A DNA stretch of 46,929 nucleotides from Methanomassiliicoccaceae archaeon (GCA_003550345.1 PUJZ01000030.1:1-46929); one strand, 5' to 3'. Positions 7,194 through 15,786 are shown, numbered from the stretch's first letter. Translations and numbers: made by a program. The notes: generated by a model not told the origin, from the sequence alone.

Positions 7194-9803
7194 TCAGCGC
7201 TCGATGGCGATGAGGACGTCGTCCACCTGGACGGTGTCCACCTCGCGCCCGTGCAGCATCAGGCTCCTCTCCAGGTCCACGTGCTCCGGCAGCACCGTCA
7301 GCACGCGGCCGTCGACCTCGACATCCATGCCGCCGTCGGCGAGCAGCGAGGCGAGCTCAGAAGGTTCCTTTCTCTTTATGGCCTCCACCACCCTCCCCGC
7401 GTCCGACTTGAACTGCGGGCCTATCCTGGCGTGCACTGGCCTGGCAGCGACCACCTTCTCCTCCAGCTCGGCGCTGGCGGCGATGCTGAGCTCATCGGCC
7501 TTCAGGGTGCCGGTGACGTCCCCCTCGTGCCCTCGGAGCAGCACCGCCCTCCCGCCGATCAGCTCCAGCCGTGAAATCCTGCTGTTGAGGGGCAGCTTGT
7601 TGCTGGCCTTCCAGCCGCGCACCGCCGATATGACGTCGCGCATCAGCTCGCCCACAGCGACGGCCTCCTCATCGACCTCCAGGGGCAGGGGGAAGGGGCT
7701 CACGTGTATGCTGACGTCGCCCTCGTGCTCACGGAAGTGGGCCTGGAAGGCGTCCTCGGTGACATGGGGCATCAGGGGCGCGAGCATCTTGATGAGGCCC
7801 AGGTACACGGTGTAGAGCGTATAGCGCACCGCGTCGTCATCGCGGTGCTTCACCATCTCGATGTAATGGTCGGCGAACTCGTGCCAGGCGAAGTGCTCCG
7901 CGTCGCGCATGGCGCGGTCGAAGTGATAGTTGCCGTAATGGGCGTCCACCTTGGCCACCGTCTCGCTGTAGCGGCTCAGTATCCAGCGGTCGGCGGCGCT
8001 GAGCTCGGCGGGCCTCTCCGGCTTGGAGCGGGTCCTGCCGCCGACGAAGCTGCCCATGTTGTGCACCTTGTTGGCCAGCCTCTTGCCCCGCTTCACGTCC
8101 TTCTCCCGGAAGGCGTGGTCAACGCCCAGGGAGCAGGTGCAGGCGTAGTAGCGCATGGCGTCGGCGCCGTACTCCTCCAGTATGGGGATGGGGTCGATCA
8201 CGTTGCCCAGGGAGGAGTGCATGGGGGTGCCGTCGGGCGACATGATGAAACCGTGGACCATGATGTCCTCCCAGGGTATGGAGCCCATGAGCTGCTCCGA
8301 CCGCAGCAGCGTGTAGAACGCCCAGGTGCGGATGATGTCATGTGACTGGGGGCGCATGGACATGGGGAATAGCTTCTCGAACATCTCATCGTCGCGCTGC
8401 CAGAAGCAGTTGTAGAGCGGGGAGCCCGAGGAGTCCATCCAGGTGTCGAAAACGTCCTCGCAGCCCTTGAGGGCGCCTCCGCAGGAGGGGCAGGAGTCCA
8501 CCGGGGGGTCGTCCTCGGTGGGGTCCACGTAGCACTGCTCCTCCTCGGCGGCGACCACCTCGCCGCAGAGCTCGCACTCCCATATCGGTATGGGGGTGGC
8601 GAATATCCGTTGCCTCGACAGGACCCAGTCCCATTCCAGGGACTCGACCCAGTCGCGGAGGCGGATCTTCATGAACTCCGGGAACCAGTCGACCTCGTCG
8701 GCGCGGGCCATGACCCTCTCCTTGAATTCCAAGGTCTTCAGGAACCATTGGGGCACCTGCAGGTACTCGATGTTCTCATGGCAGCGCCAGCACACCGAGA
8801 GGTTCTGGTCCTGCTTCTCCTGCTTCTCGAGGAGGCCCTCCCTCTCCAGGTCCTGTAGGACGGCGGCGCGGGCCTCCTTGACGCTCATGCCCTCGTAGGG
8901 CCCGGCGATATCGGTCATACGGCCGCTCTCATCGATGCCCTTCTCCAACGGCAGGCTGTACTTCATGACCCATTCCAGGTCCACCTTGTCGCCTATGGTG
9001 CAGACCATGACCGTGCCGGTGCCGTAGTCGGGGTCCACCTTCTCGTCGGCGATGACCTTCACCCTCTTGCCGTAGAGGGGCGTGAGCAGCTCTCTGCCCA
9101 CCAGGTCGCTCCTCGCCGCGTCGTCAGGATGCACCGCCACGGTCTGGCAGGTGCAGATGAGCTCCGGGCGGGTGGTGGCGATCATCACATGCCGTTCCTC
9201 GTCCGCCACCGGGAAGCGGATGTAGTTGAGGTCGGTGACATTGTCGCGGTACTCGACCTCGGCGTCCGCCAGCGCGGTTATGCAGCGCGGGCACCAGTTG
9301 ACCGGATAGTCCCCCTTGTAGGCCAGCCCCATCCTCAGCAGGCGGAGGAACGAAATCTGGGTAATGCGCCGGTAGTAGGGCGCGTCCGTCTGGTAGTAGA
9401 TGCTGGGGTCCATGCTCTGGCCGAGTATCTCGAAATGATGGGTCATCTCGTCTATGAAGCCGTTGGCGTACTCGCTGCAGAGCCGCCGGTACTCGGAGCG
9501 GGGGAGGTCCAGCTTGGTGATCCCGTACTTCTTCTCCACCTTGACCTCGGTGGGGGTGCCGTTGACGTCGAAGCAGAGGGGGTAGAACACGTTGTAGCCC
9601 TTCATGCGGCGGTAGCGGGCGGCGAAGTCGATGAGCGAATAGCCGGTGGCGTGGCCCAGGTGAAGGGAGCCGGAGGTGTAGCGCGGGGGGTTGTCGATGC
9701 TGTAGACCGGTTTATCGGAGGCGGGGTCGAAGCGGTGTATCCCCCACTCCTTCCATCTCCCCTGCCACTTCCTCTCGGTGGATATGGAATCGTATTGCGA
9801 CAT
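7194..9803 (-). CDS. valS: Valyl-tRNA synthetase, archaeal type, with non-canonical KMSKS loop
   Basis: This 869-aa class I synthetase charges tRNA-Val. The HIGH signature appears as HLGHATG, and DVNGTPTEVKVEKKYGITK matches the ValRS-specific region after it. The editing domain carries TTRPELICTCQTVAVHPDD, and the zinc-binding insert has CELCGE and CPSCGG. The C-terminal anticodon-binding domain and a terminal domain are present. The signature loop normally reading K-M-S-K-S reads P-M-H-S-S in DGTPMHSSLGN, so both lysines are replaced. I start at ATG 9803 (MSQYDS); upstream open frame to 10322 is a shadow of the next gene. It is transcribed on the same strand as the CBS/HPF gene, with a 44-base gap. 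Confidence 0.94.
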   Translation of the reverse strand: MSQYDSISTERKWQGRWKEWGIHRFDPASDKPVYSIDNPPRYTSGSLHLGHATGYSLIDFAARYRRMKGYNVFYPLCFDVNGTPTEVKVEKKYGITKLDLPRSEYRRLCSEYANGFIDEMTHHFEILGQSMDPSIYYQTDAPYYRRITQISFLRLLRMGLAYKGDYPVNWCPRCITALADAEVEYRDNVTDLNYIRFPVADEERHVMIATTRPELICTCQTVAVHPDDAARSDLVGRELLTPLYGKRVKVIADEKVDPDYGTGTVMVCTIGDKVDLEWVMKYSLPLEKGIDESGRMTDIAGPYEGMSVKEARAAVLQDLEREGLLEKQEKQDQNLSVCWRCHENIEYLQVPQWFLKTLEFKERVMARADEVDWFPEFMKIRLRDWVESLEWDWVLSRQRIFATPIPIWECELCGEVVAAEEEQCYVDPTEDDPPVDSCPSCGGALKGCEDVFDTWMDSSGSPLYNCFWQRDDEMFEKLFPMSMRPQSHDIIRTWAFYTLLRSEQLMGSIPWEDIMVHGFIMSPDGTPMHSSLGNVIDPIPILEEYGADAMRYYACTCSLGVDHAFREKDVKRGKRLANKVHNMGSFVGGRTRSKPERPAELSAADRWILSRYSETVAKVDAHYGNYHFDRAMRDAEHFAWHEFADHYIEMVKHRDDDAVRYTLYTVYLGLIKMLAPLMPHVTEDAFQAHFREHEGDVSIHVSPFPLPLEVDEEAVAVGELMRDVISAVRGWKASNKLPLNSRISRLELIGGRAVLLRGHEGDVTGTLKADELSIAASAELEEKVVAARPVHARIGPQFKSDAGRVVEAIKRKEPSELASLLADGGMDVEVDGRVLTVLPEHVDLERSLMLHGREVDTVQVDDVLIAIER

Positions 9804-9847
9804 GTCCCTCTGGAGAATATAAAAAGGATTAAAAAAGGTTGTGAGGG

Positions 9848-11032
9848 TCAGCGCGTCGGCCGCTTGCGGTGGTCGTCGCGCTGCTCCTTGGCATCGCTCA
9901 CCATGCCCATCAGCTTCTTCATCAGCTCCTCGGTGGTCCTCACCAGGTCCCAGTCCACCGCCTTGGCGCTGAACAGCCTCCCTCCGGCGGTAAGCCTCCC
10001 GGATATGCTGTACTTCGCCGAGGCGCCGTCGGAGTTGTACTTGGACACATGCATGACGAAGGTGTTGGGGGTGAAGATCTTGGCGATCTTGCTGAGCTCG
10101 TTGCCGATCTCCTTGTCGAGGGCGGGCATGAAGTAGCGGTCCTCGTCCTCGAGGCCGGTAATCTGCACGAAGACCACGTCCCTCTCGCGGCAGGCGGCCA
10201 TCAGCTCGATGACGTCGTAGCGGGTGATTATCCCCACCAGCCTGTCCTCCTCGACCACCGGCAGGGTGGAGATGTCGTTCTCCGCCATGATGGTGGCCGC
10301 CGTGCCGAGGTCGTCCTCCCATCCGATCGTGAAAGGGTTCTCCACGCAGAGGGACCCCACGTCCAGCTCCACCGGGGCCTTGACGCCGGTGAGCTCGCCC
10401 ACGGTCTGGCGGTTCTTCTCGCGGTAGTTGTAGTTGATGACCTCCTTCATGCCGATTATCCCGTAGACGTCCTTGTTGCCGTTCAGCACCGGTATGGTGC
10501 GCACGTCCAGGCGGCGCATGATGTCGAGGGCGTCCTCCAGCTTGTCATCGGGGCGGACGTACTCCACCACATCGCTCATGATCTCCCACACCCTGATCTC
10601 CTTCAGCTGGCGGATGGTGGAGACCCACTTGACCAGGTCGGCGCGGGATATGATGCCGATCACGCGGTTGCCCTTCACCACCGGCAGCTGCCGGGCGTTG
10701 CTGGACATCATGTGCTCCGCCACCTCGGTCAGGGGCGTGTCCAATGATATCGTGGGCACGTTGTCCATCAGCGTCCTCGCCTTGGTCTCCAGGGAGAGGT
10801 TCTTCCTCTTCATGATGGTCCCGTAGGACACCATCCCCAGGAACTTGCCACCCTCGACGACGGGTATCTCGTGCAGCTTGGAGGAGCGCATGATCGACAG
10901 CACATCGACCAGCTCGTCCTCCGGCGACACCGAGTCAAATTCATCGTCCATGTTCTCCTCAACCGTTTGGGAGTCGATCTGCGAGCGCAGGATCGACAGT
11001 TGCTTAAGGTCCTCTAGATCCATGGCTCCCAT
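9848..11032 (-). CDS. Four-CBS protein fused to a C-terminal HPF/S30AE-like domain
   Basis: The 394-aa protein has four CBS repeats near residues 28-80, 85-140, 150-207 and 226-285. These domains typically bind adenine nucleotides. The final ~105 residues resemble the ribosome hibernation factor (HPF/RaiA, S30AE) fold: a strand-helix start, then KYSISGRLTAGGRLFSAKA with WDL, an amphipathic helix, and a basic tail ending KRPTR. I infer an energy-sensing ribosome-binding protein. CBS-containing hibernation factors have been described in other archaea, but whether this is orthologous is unknown. Position between valS and glyS fits a translation role. Start may be the ATG at 11032 or the fourth residue, ATG 11023. 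Confidence 0.75.
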   Translation of the reverse strand: MGAMDLEDLKQLSILRSQIDSQTVEENMDDEFDSVSPEDELVDVLSIMRSSKLHEIPVVEGGKFLGMVSYGTIMKRKNLSLETKARTLMDNVPTISLDTPLTEVAEHMMSSNARQLPVVKGNRVIGIISRADLVKWVSTIRQLKEIRVWEIMSDVVEYVRPDDKLEDALDIMRRLDVRTIPVLNGNKDVYGIIGMKEVINYNYREKNRQTVGELTGVKAPVELDVGSLCVENPFTIGWEDDLGTAATIMAENDISTLPVVEEDRLVGIITRYDVIELMAACRERDVVFVQITGLEDEDRYFMPALDKEIGNELSKIAKIFTPNTFVMHVSKYNSDGASAKYSISGRLTAGGRLFSAKAVDWDLVRTTEELMKKLMGMVSDAKEQRDDHRKRPTR

Positions 11033-11076
11033 CTTATAACACCACTCTTTGTCCTATTCTCTCTCCATGTTCTTAA

Positions 11077-11106
11077 CGCTAATGGGCGGAGAGGCCCCCG
11101 TTAGCG
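11077..11106 (-). other. Stem-loop in the glyS to CBS/HPF gap
   Basis: CGCTAATGGG pairs with CCCGTTAGCG (10 bp, one G-T pair) around a 10-base loop. The surrounding 210 bases between GlyRS and the CBS/HPF gene contain no open reading frame and several G- and C-runs. It could be a terminator or processing signal for glyS mRNA. Confidence 0.35.
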
Positions 11107-11242
11107 TCTCCCCCGCCGCAAGGCCCCGCCCCGCCCCGTTTGGGGGGCAGGAGGGCCCTCCGGCGATGGTCTTGACGAAGGGTTTATCTATCTGTTGTTT
11201 GACGTAATCCGTATGCGGGTTGCTGTATTCGTATCCGAATGC

Positions 11243-12940
11243 TTATATCTTTGCGAAATCCGCCCCCTTCAACAATGATTTCAATGTAACGGGGAGGTCG
11301 CTTATGGCCACCCGCCGCTGCTCGCTGCTGTCGCGGTCGCGGACGGTCACGGTGCCTTTGAGCCCCCTCTCCTCCTCCAGGGTCTCGTAGTCCACGGTCA
11401 CGCACCATGGCGTGCCCACCTCGTCCATGCGCGCATACCTCTTGCCGATGGAGCCGGACTCGTCGTAGAACGCCTCTATGCCCTCGGCGGTTAGCAGGGC
11501 GAAGACCTCCTTGGCCTTCTCCTCGAGCCCGTCGCGGGCCATCAGCGGGAAGACCCCTGCCTTTATGGGCGCCATCTCCGGCCGGAGGGCGAGCACGGTG
11601 TAATCGTCCTCGCGCCGGTAGGCGTGCTCGAGCACGGTGTAGAAGATGCGGTCAAGGCCATGGGACGGCTCGATGACATGGGGCATCACCCTCTCCCCGG
11701 CCAGCTTCTCCCTCACGGTCACGGTCTCGAACAGTGTTTCCGGGATCTCCAGCTCGGCGCCGTCCTTCTCCACCTTCAGCACCCCGCCGGACACGTCCTC
11801 GGGGCCCCTCTCCTCGATGAGGCGGGCGACCTCCTTGGCTTCCCCTTTGAACAGGGGCCCCAGCTCCCGGTACTTGGCCTTCAGCGCCACGCGCTCCACC
11901 TCGCGGGGCTCGTCGTAGCGCTTGAAATGCGACATCTCCTCATTGGACCAGGCGGCATGCTGGCTGAGGTCCCAGCACCCCCTGTCGGCGATGCCCACCA
12001 CCTCCGTCCAGCCGTAGGACAGGAGCACCTCGGCGTCCCAGCAGTCCATGGCGTAATGGGCCATCTCGTCCTTGAGGTGCTGGCGGAAGCGCAGCCTCCC
12101 GCCGTCGACGCCCATCCTCTCCAGAAGCGTCTTGGTCAGCCAGATGAAATAGGCCAGCACCTCGTTGGCTATCACCCCTCCCTCCAGCGCCTGGGTCAGG
12201 CTGAGCTCGCGCTCGGCCCCGTCCTCGGGCACCAGGCGCAGGGTCTCTTCCGCGACGGCGGGGAAACGGGGCCAGGATTTGTCGTCGGGGTCGACGAAGA
12301 GCTCCACCTCCATCATGTTGAACTCCCGCAGCCTTATCATCCCCTGCCGCGGGGATATCTCGTTGCGGTACCCCCGCCCGTGCTGGATCACGCCGAGGGG
12401 GAGCTTCTCGCGGTTGTAGCGGTAGAGATGGGGGAAATTGACGAATATGCCTTGGGCCGTCTCGGGGCGGAGGTAGCCGGCGCGGTTCGAGCCCGGGCCG
12501 ATGCTGGTCTTGAACATCAGGTTGAACTCCTCCACGGAGCCCAGCTCGCACTGGCAGTCAGGGCAGCAGACGCTGTGCTCCACCATTAGCCCTTTGAGCG
12601 CCGCGGCGTCGAGGGTGTCGGGATTGGCGTGGAGGTCGCTGACCAGGTGGTCGGCGCGGAAGGGCTCCCGGCACTCCTTGCAGTGGACGACGTAGTCGGA
12701 GAACTCGTCCATATGGCCGGAGGCCCTGAACACCGCCTCAGGGTTGACGGTGGGGGAGTCGATCTCCACGAAGCCCTCCCCCCGTTTGTAGACGTCCCTC
12801 CAGACGGCGACTATGTTGTCCTTCAGGGCGCTGCCCAGCGGCCCGAAGTCGTACATCCCCGCCACCCCGCCGTATATCTCGAAGGACGGCCAGATGAAGC
12901 CTCGCCTTTTGCAGAGCGAAAGCAGCTCTCCCGCGTTCAT
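11243..12940 (-). CDS. glyS: Glycyl-tRNA synthetase, dimeric archaeal/eukaryal type
   Basis: The 565-aa class II synthetase charges tRNA-Gly, whose GCC isoacceptor gene lies in this window. The N-terminus has the GlyRS block GFIWPSFEIYGGVAGMYDFGPLG. Motif 2 is in RPETAQGIFVNF with RNEISPRQGMIR, and motif 3 in EPSHGLDRIFY. Zinc-ribbon-like cysteines occur in CKECREP and CCPDCQC. The C-terminal anticodon-binding domain contains APIKAGVFPLM and DESGSIGKRYARMDEVGTPW. It stops with TAA. The gene follows the CBS gene by 13 bases, so glyS is probably the last cistron of an amidohydrolase-uspA-CBS-glyS operon, an unusual set of partners. Confidence 0.96.
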   Translation of the reverse strand: MNAGELLSLCKRRGFIWPSFEIYGGVAGMYDFGPLGSALKDNIVAVWRDVYKRGEGFVEIDSPTVNPEAVFRASGHMDEFSDYVVHCKECREPFRADHLVSDLHANPDTLDAAALKGLMVEHSVCCPDCQCELGSVEEFNLMFKTSIGPGSNRAGYLRPETAQGIFVNFPHLYRYNREKLPLGVIQHGRGYRNEISPRQGMIRLREFNMMEVELFVDPDDKSWPRFPAVAEETLRLVPEDGAERELSLTQALEGGVIANEVLAYFIWLTKTLLERMGVDGGRLRFRQHLKDEMAHYAMDCWDAEVLLSYGWTEVVGIADRGCWDLSQHAAWSNEEMSHFKRYDEPREVERVALKAKYRELGPLFKGEAKEVARLIEERGPEDVSGGVLKVEKDGAELEIPETLFETVTVREKLAGERVMPHVIEPSHGLDRIFYTVLEHAYRREDDYTVLALRPEMAPIKAGVFPLMARDGLEEKAKEVFALLTAEGIEAFYDESGSIGKRYARMDEVGTPWCVTVDYETLEEERGLKGTVTVRDRDSSEQRRVAISDLPVTLKSLLKGADFAKI

Positions 12941-12953
12941 GTCGGGGGCCTCG

Positions 12954-13802
12954 TCACATCAGCAGGGAATTGATCACGTCCAGGTCGTAGATCATTCCCA
13001 GGAGGCGGTCCTCGTTGTCCCGTATCGGCAGCTGGCCGAAGTCGTTCCTCTTCATGATGCTGGCCGCCTCGGATACCGGGCTCTTCTTGAAGAGGGTGAT
13101 GGGATCCTTGACCATCATGTCCCGTACCTGGAGGTCGGGCAGGTCCACCTTGGACTCCTCATAGAAGAGGGGCATGACGTTGCGCAGACCCTCCCACGAC
13201 CACTCGTCCTCGTCAGGGCCTATGCCCAGCTCGGACTTGGTCACGTCGTCCTTTATGAGGGAGGTGTTGAACAGGTCGCGGTCGGTGACGATGCCGACTA
13301 TGTCGCCGTTGGAGTCGAGCACCGGCAGAGCGGTCATCCTGGTGACCTGGAAGACGGTCTGGACGTATTTCAGCGGATCGCCCTCCCACAGCGGCACGCA
13401 GGTCTTGCGTATGAGCTCCTCCACCGGGGTCTCCAGCTTGCGCTTCTTGACCTCCTTGAGGAGGTCGGTGGGGGTCACGATGCCCACCAGCTTGCCGTCG
13501 TCCACCACCGGGAGGCGGTGTATGTTGTTCTCCACCAGGATCCTGGCGGCGTCCTCGATGCTGTCGTCCGATCCGATGACCAGCACGTCCTTCTTCATCA
13601 GGAGGGAGAGCTGCTGCTCCTTGGGGTTGTTGTAGATGTCCTTGCGGGAGATGATGCCGGCGAGCCTGCCGTCGCTCTCCCTGACCACCGGCATGCCGGT
13701 GAGGTTGTGCTTGACCATGGAGCTGAGGACCTCGTTCCGGCTGCCAGGGACGATGGCGACGATCGGGTTGCTGACCATCACCTCCGATACCTTGGTGCTC
13801 AA
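12954..13802 (-). CDS. Four-CBS-domain protein
   Basis: The 282-aa protein is built of four CBS repeats and nothing else recognisable, near residues 8-60, 70-125, 135-190 and 225-282. A short acidic linker (GPDEDEWSW) precedes the last repeat. CBS modules sense adenine nucleotides or S-adenosylmethionine. The start is a TTG at 13802 that overlaps the uspA TGA, preceded seven bases earlier by AAGGAGG; a longer frame exists but lies inside uspA. Overlap with uspA and a 13-base gap to glyS imply co-expression. It differs from the CBS/HPF protein by lacking the C-terminal ribosome-binding-like domain. Confidence 0.85.
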   Translation of the reverse strand: MSTKVSEVMVSNPIVAIVPGSRNEVLSSMVKHNLTGMPVVRESDGRLAGIISRKDIYNNPKEQQLSLLMKKDVLVIGSDDSIEDAARILVENNIHRLPVVDDGKLVGIVTPTDLLKEVKKRKLETPVEELIRKTCVPLWEGDPLKYVQTVFQVTRMTALPVLDSNGDIVGIVTDRDLFNTSLIKDDVTKSELGIGPDEDEWSWEGLRNVMPLFYEESKVDLPDLQVRDMMVKDPITLFKKSPVSEAASIMKRNDFGQLPIRDNEDRLLGMIYDLDVINSLLM

Positions 13803-14239
13803 GCGACGTCCTCCTTCGCTCTGACCACCATGACGGGGCAATAGGCGTGGCGGGCCACCTTCTCCGCCACGCTGCCCATGAGCAGCTTGGACATGCCGCT
13901 GCGCCCCAGGGTGCCCATAACGACGAGGTCGAAGTCCTTGGAGGCGTCCACGATCCTCTTGACGGGAGAGCCCTCGTCCATCCAGACCTCGACATCGACG
14001 CCCATCTCGTCACCCATGGCCTTAACGTAGTCAATGGCCTCCTTGCCCTCCTCCTCCAACAGCGAGTAGATGTTGAGGGTGGTGGCGTCCATGGGTATGT
14101 TGACGAAAGCGGTCTGGTCCAGTATGTAGTACGCGGTGACCTTGGCGTCCAGCGCCTTGGCCAGCATAAGCCCCTTCTTAACGGCTGCTTTGGTGTATTC
14201 ACTGCCGTCGGTGGGTATCATGATCTTCTTGAATGCCAT
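13799..14239 (-). CDS. Universal stress protein (UspA family)
   Basis: The 146-aa protein has the UspA fold: MAFKKIMIPTDGSEYTKAA at the N-terminus and the ATP-binding loop VMGTLGRSGMSKLLMGSVAEKV (G-2x-G-9x-G(S/T)) near the C-terminus, ending with CPVMVVR. The complete loop suggests an ATP-binding subclass. ATG 14239 is chosen because AAGGAG lies nine bases upstream and GGGAG closer; a TTG at 14248 has no room for a ribosome-binding site. It lies 15 bases after the amidohydrolase and overlaps the CBS start. The upstream gene is in the same frame, separated only by one TAG. Confidence 0.9.
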   Translation of the reverse strand: MAFKKIMIPTDGSEYTKAAVKKGLMLAKALDAKVTAYYILDQTAFVNIPMDATTLNIYSLLEEEGKEAIDYVKAMGDEMGVDVEVWMDEGSPVKRIVDASKDFDLVVMGTLGRSGMSKLLMGSVAEKVARHAYCPVMVVRAKEDVA

Positions 14240-14254
14240 ATCTCCCAACTCCTT

Positions 14255-15301
14255 CTATTGCCTTATCAGCGCTGTCCTCCGGACGTTGCCGGAGCGGAAC
14301 AGCAGGTCGCAGATTGGGTCCGAGCCCTGATGCTCGAAAGCCACCAGGTCGGCCGGACCTCCCTTTGCCATCGGTAACTCCGATTGAAGATTTAATAGCT
14401 TTCTCGGGGAGAGGAAAGCGGCGGAGAGGGCGAGGCTGGCATCCGCCTGCTGTGAGCGGAGCAACCTGGCCATGCACTCCATCTCGGCGCGCATGTCGCC
14501 GTCGCAGTTCATGAAGTTGTCGGTGCCCAGGGCCAGCTCCATCCCCGCCTCGGCCATCCTCGCCAGCGGCGGCACCAGGCCCATGAACAGGTTGCTGCGC
14601 GGGCATACGACGGTGCTGAGGCCCTCGTCGGCGACGCGGCGCATGTCGGCATCGCTGGCGGAGCACATGTGCACCAGGAAGGACGGCTGCAGCGAGAGGA
14701 CGGCCTCGATGTCCTCCCGGCGGGCCTCGCTGACATGGAGGGCGAAGGGGCGGCCCGCCTGGCGGGCATGCTCCGCCAAGGCCTCCAGGTCGCGGGGCCT
14801 CCAGTCAGATACGGCGGAGACCCCGATGCCGTCGCAGCTGCGCAGCAGGCGCTCCACCTCCTCCTCGTCGTAGCTGAGCCCCGCCGGCCTGCCCATGATG
14901 ACCGGCGACGGGGGGCCGCGCAGCGAGCGCAGCGCCGCCGAGCCGCGCTCGCCCCCCTCGCGGAAGTCGATGAAGCGCGAGGTGCCGGAGCGGAGCATCA
15001 TGTCCATGGCCCTCCGCATGGAGGCCCGTTGCGAGTCTTCGTCCATGGAGCCGAGCTGTCGGTGCTTGAGGCCGTGAGGGGGGGCCACCAGCTCCTCCAG
15101 GGGCAGGGAGAGGTCGAGGCGCACGTCCGCGTCCGCAACGTGGGTGTGGCAGTTGATGAACGATGGTGTAATGATTCCCCGCAGCACCGGCCGCTGGGGC
15201 GGGTCGCCGTCCCCCGTCTCGACGATGGCGCCCCTCTCTATCCCGAGATGCCCCTCGCGGAACCCGTCCGGTCCCAGTATGTGGCCGGCGACATACCTCA
15301 T
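14255..15301 (-). CDS. Amidohydrolase-superfamily metal-dependent hydrolase/deaminase
   Basis: This 348-aa protein belongs to the amidohydrolase superfamily of TIM-barrel hydrolases. The metal-binding HxH is CHTHV with His52 and His54. Further ligands are likely the histidines in FALHVSEARRED and LVHMCSAS and the aspartate in LALGTDNFMN. It resembles the cytosine deaminase/ATZ-TRZ group, but I cannot name the substrate. A TATATA box A lies about 24-30 bases upstream of ATG 15301. It ends in TAG, one of only two amber stops in the window, and the frame then runs directly into uspA. Promoter-proximal gene of the uspA-CBS-glyS cluster. Confidence 0.8.
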   Translation of the reverse strand: MRYVAGHILGPDGFREGHLGIERGAIVETGDGDPPQRPVLRGIITPSFINCHTHVADADVRLDLSLPLEELVAPPHGLKHRQLGSMDEDSQRASMRRAMDMMLRSGTSRFIDFREGGERGSAALRSLRGPPSPVIMGRPAGLSYDEEEVERLLRSCDGIGVSAVSDWRPRDLEALAEHARQAGRPFALHVSEARREDIEAVLSLQPSFLVHMCSASDADMRRVADEGLSTVVCPRSNLFMGLVPPLARMAEAGMELALGTDNFMNCDGDMRAEMECMARLLRSQQADASLALSAAFLSPRKLLNLQSELPMAKGGPADLVAFEHQGSDPICDLLFRSGNVRRTALIRQ

Positions 15302-15550
15302 GACGACATCAATCGCGAACGCCTATATATTGAAGTTTCCGGTCCGGGGTGCAGGCATCCAAAGGATGGCGTGTCATCTTTCGCTAGAGTGGATGCCAAG
15401 CAGGTCCCGGGGCCGGCGGGGAGGAACGAAGGCCCCATGCCTTCGGCCGGAGACGGCCCGGCGCTGCGCGCATCTCATGGACGGAGGCCGTGCCCCCTCC
15501 GCGGAGAAAGCTAAAATACGGGGCTCGGCGTTCCTGCGCCGAGCTTGCAC
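15302..15550. other. Gene-free divergent promoter region
   Basis: These 249 bases separate the divergent amidohydrolase and first ferredoxin genes. They hold a minus-strand TATATA box near 15323-15330, an inverted repeat GGCATCC (15354-15360) / GGATGCC (15391-15397), a box A CTAAAATA near 15511, and a perfect hairpin just before the ferredoxin ATG. No coding sequence is apparent. Confidence 0.5.
15523..15544 (+). promoter_or_regulatory. Perfect inverted repeat at the first ferredoxin start site
   Basis: GCTCGGCG and CGCCGAGC form a perfect 8-bp inverted repeat around a six-base TTCCTG spacer. With box A at 15511-15518, transcription should begin within or just after it, and the ATG is only six bases past the repeat. 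It could be an operator or a leader hairpin; which one is not decidable from sequence. Confidence 0.4.
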
Positions 15551-15718
15551 ATGGTCGTGAGGATCGATGAGGCCGGGTGCGTCGCCTGCGGCGCCTGCGC
15601 GGACATATGCCCCGAGGACGCGGTGACGGTGGACGAGGTCGCGGTGGTCGATGCGGACGCATGCACAGACTGCCACAGCTGCATGGAAGAGTGCCCTCTG
15701 GACGTGATCAGCGGATGA
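15551..15718 (+). CDS. 2[4Fe-4S] ferredoxin (copy 1)
   Basis: This 55-aa protein is a bacterial-type ferredoxin with two CxxCxxCxxxCP clusters: CVACGACADICP (Cys10, 13, 16, 20) and CTDCHSCMEECP (Cys38, 41, 44, 48). Such ferredoxins carry low-potential electrons for hydrogenases, oxidoreductases and flavoprotein reductases. It is highly similar to the next gene and probably arose by tandem duplication; the two are separately promoted, with 68 bases between them. The second cluster differs between copies (TDCHSC versus IDCLNC), which may tune potential. Confidence 0.93.
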   Translation: MVVRIDEAGCVACGACADICPEDAVTVDEVAVVDADACTDCHSCMEECPLDVISG

Positions 15719-15786
15719 GGCAGCTCCCGGAGCCATGAAAAAAGGTTAAAATAAGATTATCAGCTTTCATGCGCTGAGGTTTCAAA
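15719..15786 (+). promoter_or_regulatory. Promoter region of ferredoxin copy 2
   Basis: The gap contains AAAAAAGG followed by TTAAAATAAG, a good BRE/box A about 35-40 bases before ATG 15787. The second ferredoxin therefore probably has its own promoter rather than depending on read-through. Confidence 0.4.

Noticed and set aside
9804-10322. N-terminal extension of ValRS
   Set aside because: The frame is open but lies inside the CBS/HPF gene, has low-complexity composition and no family similarity; MSQYDS at 9803 matches a ValRS start.
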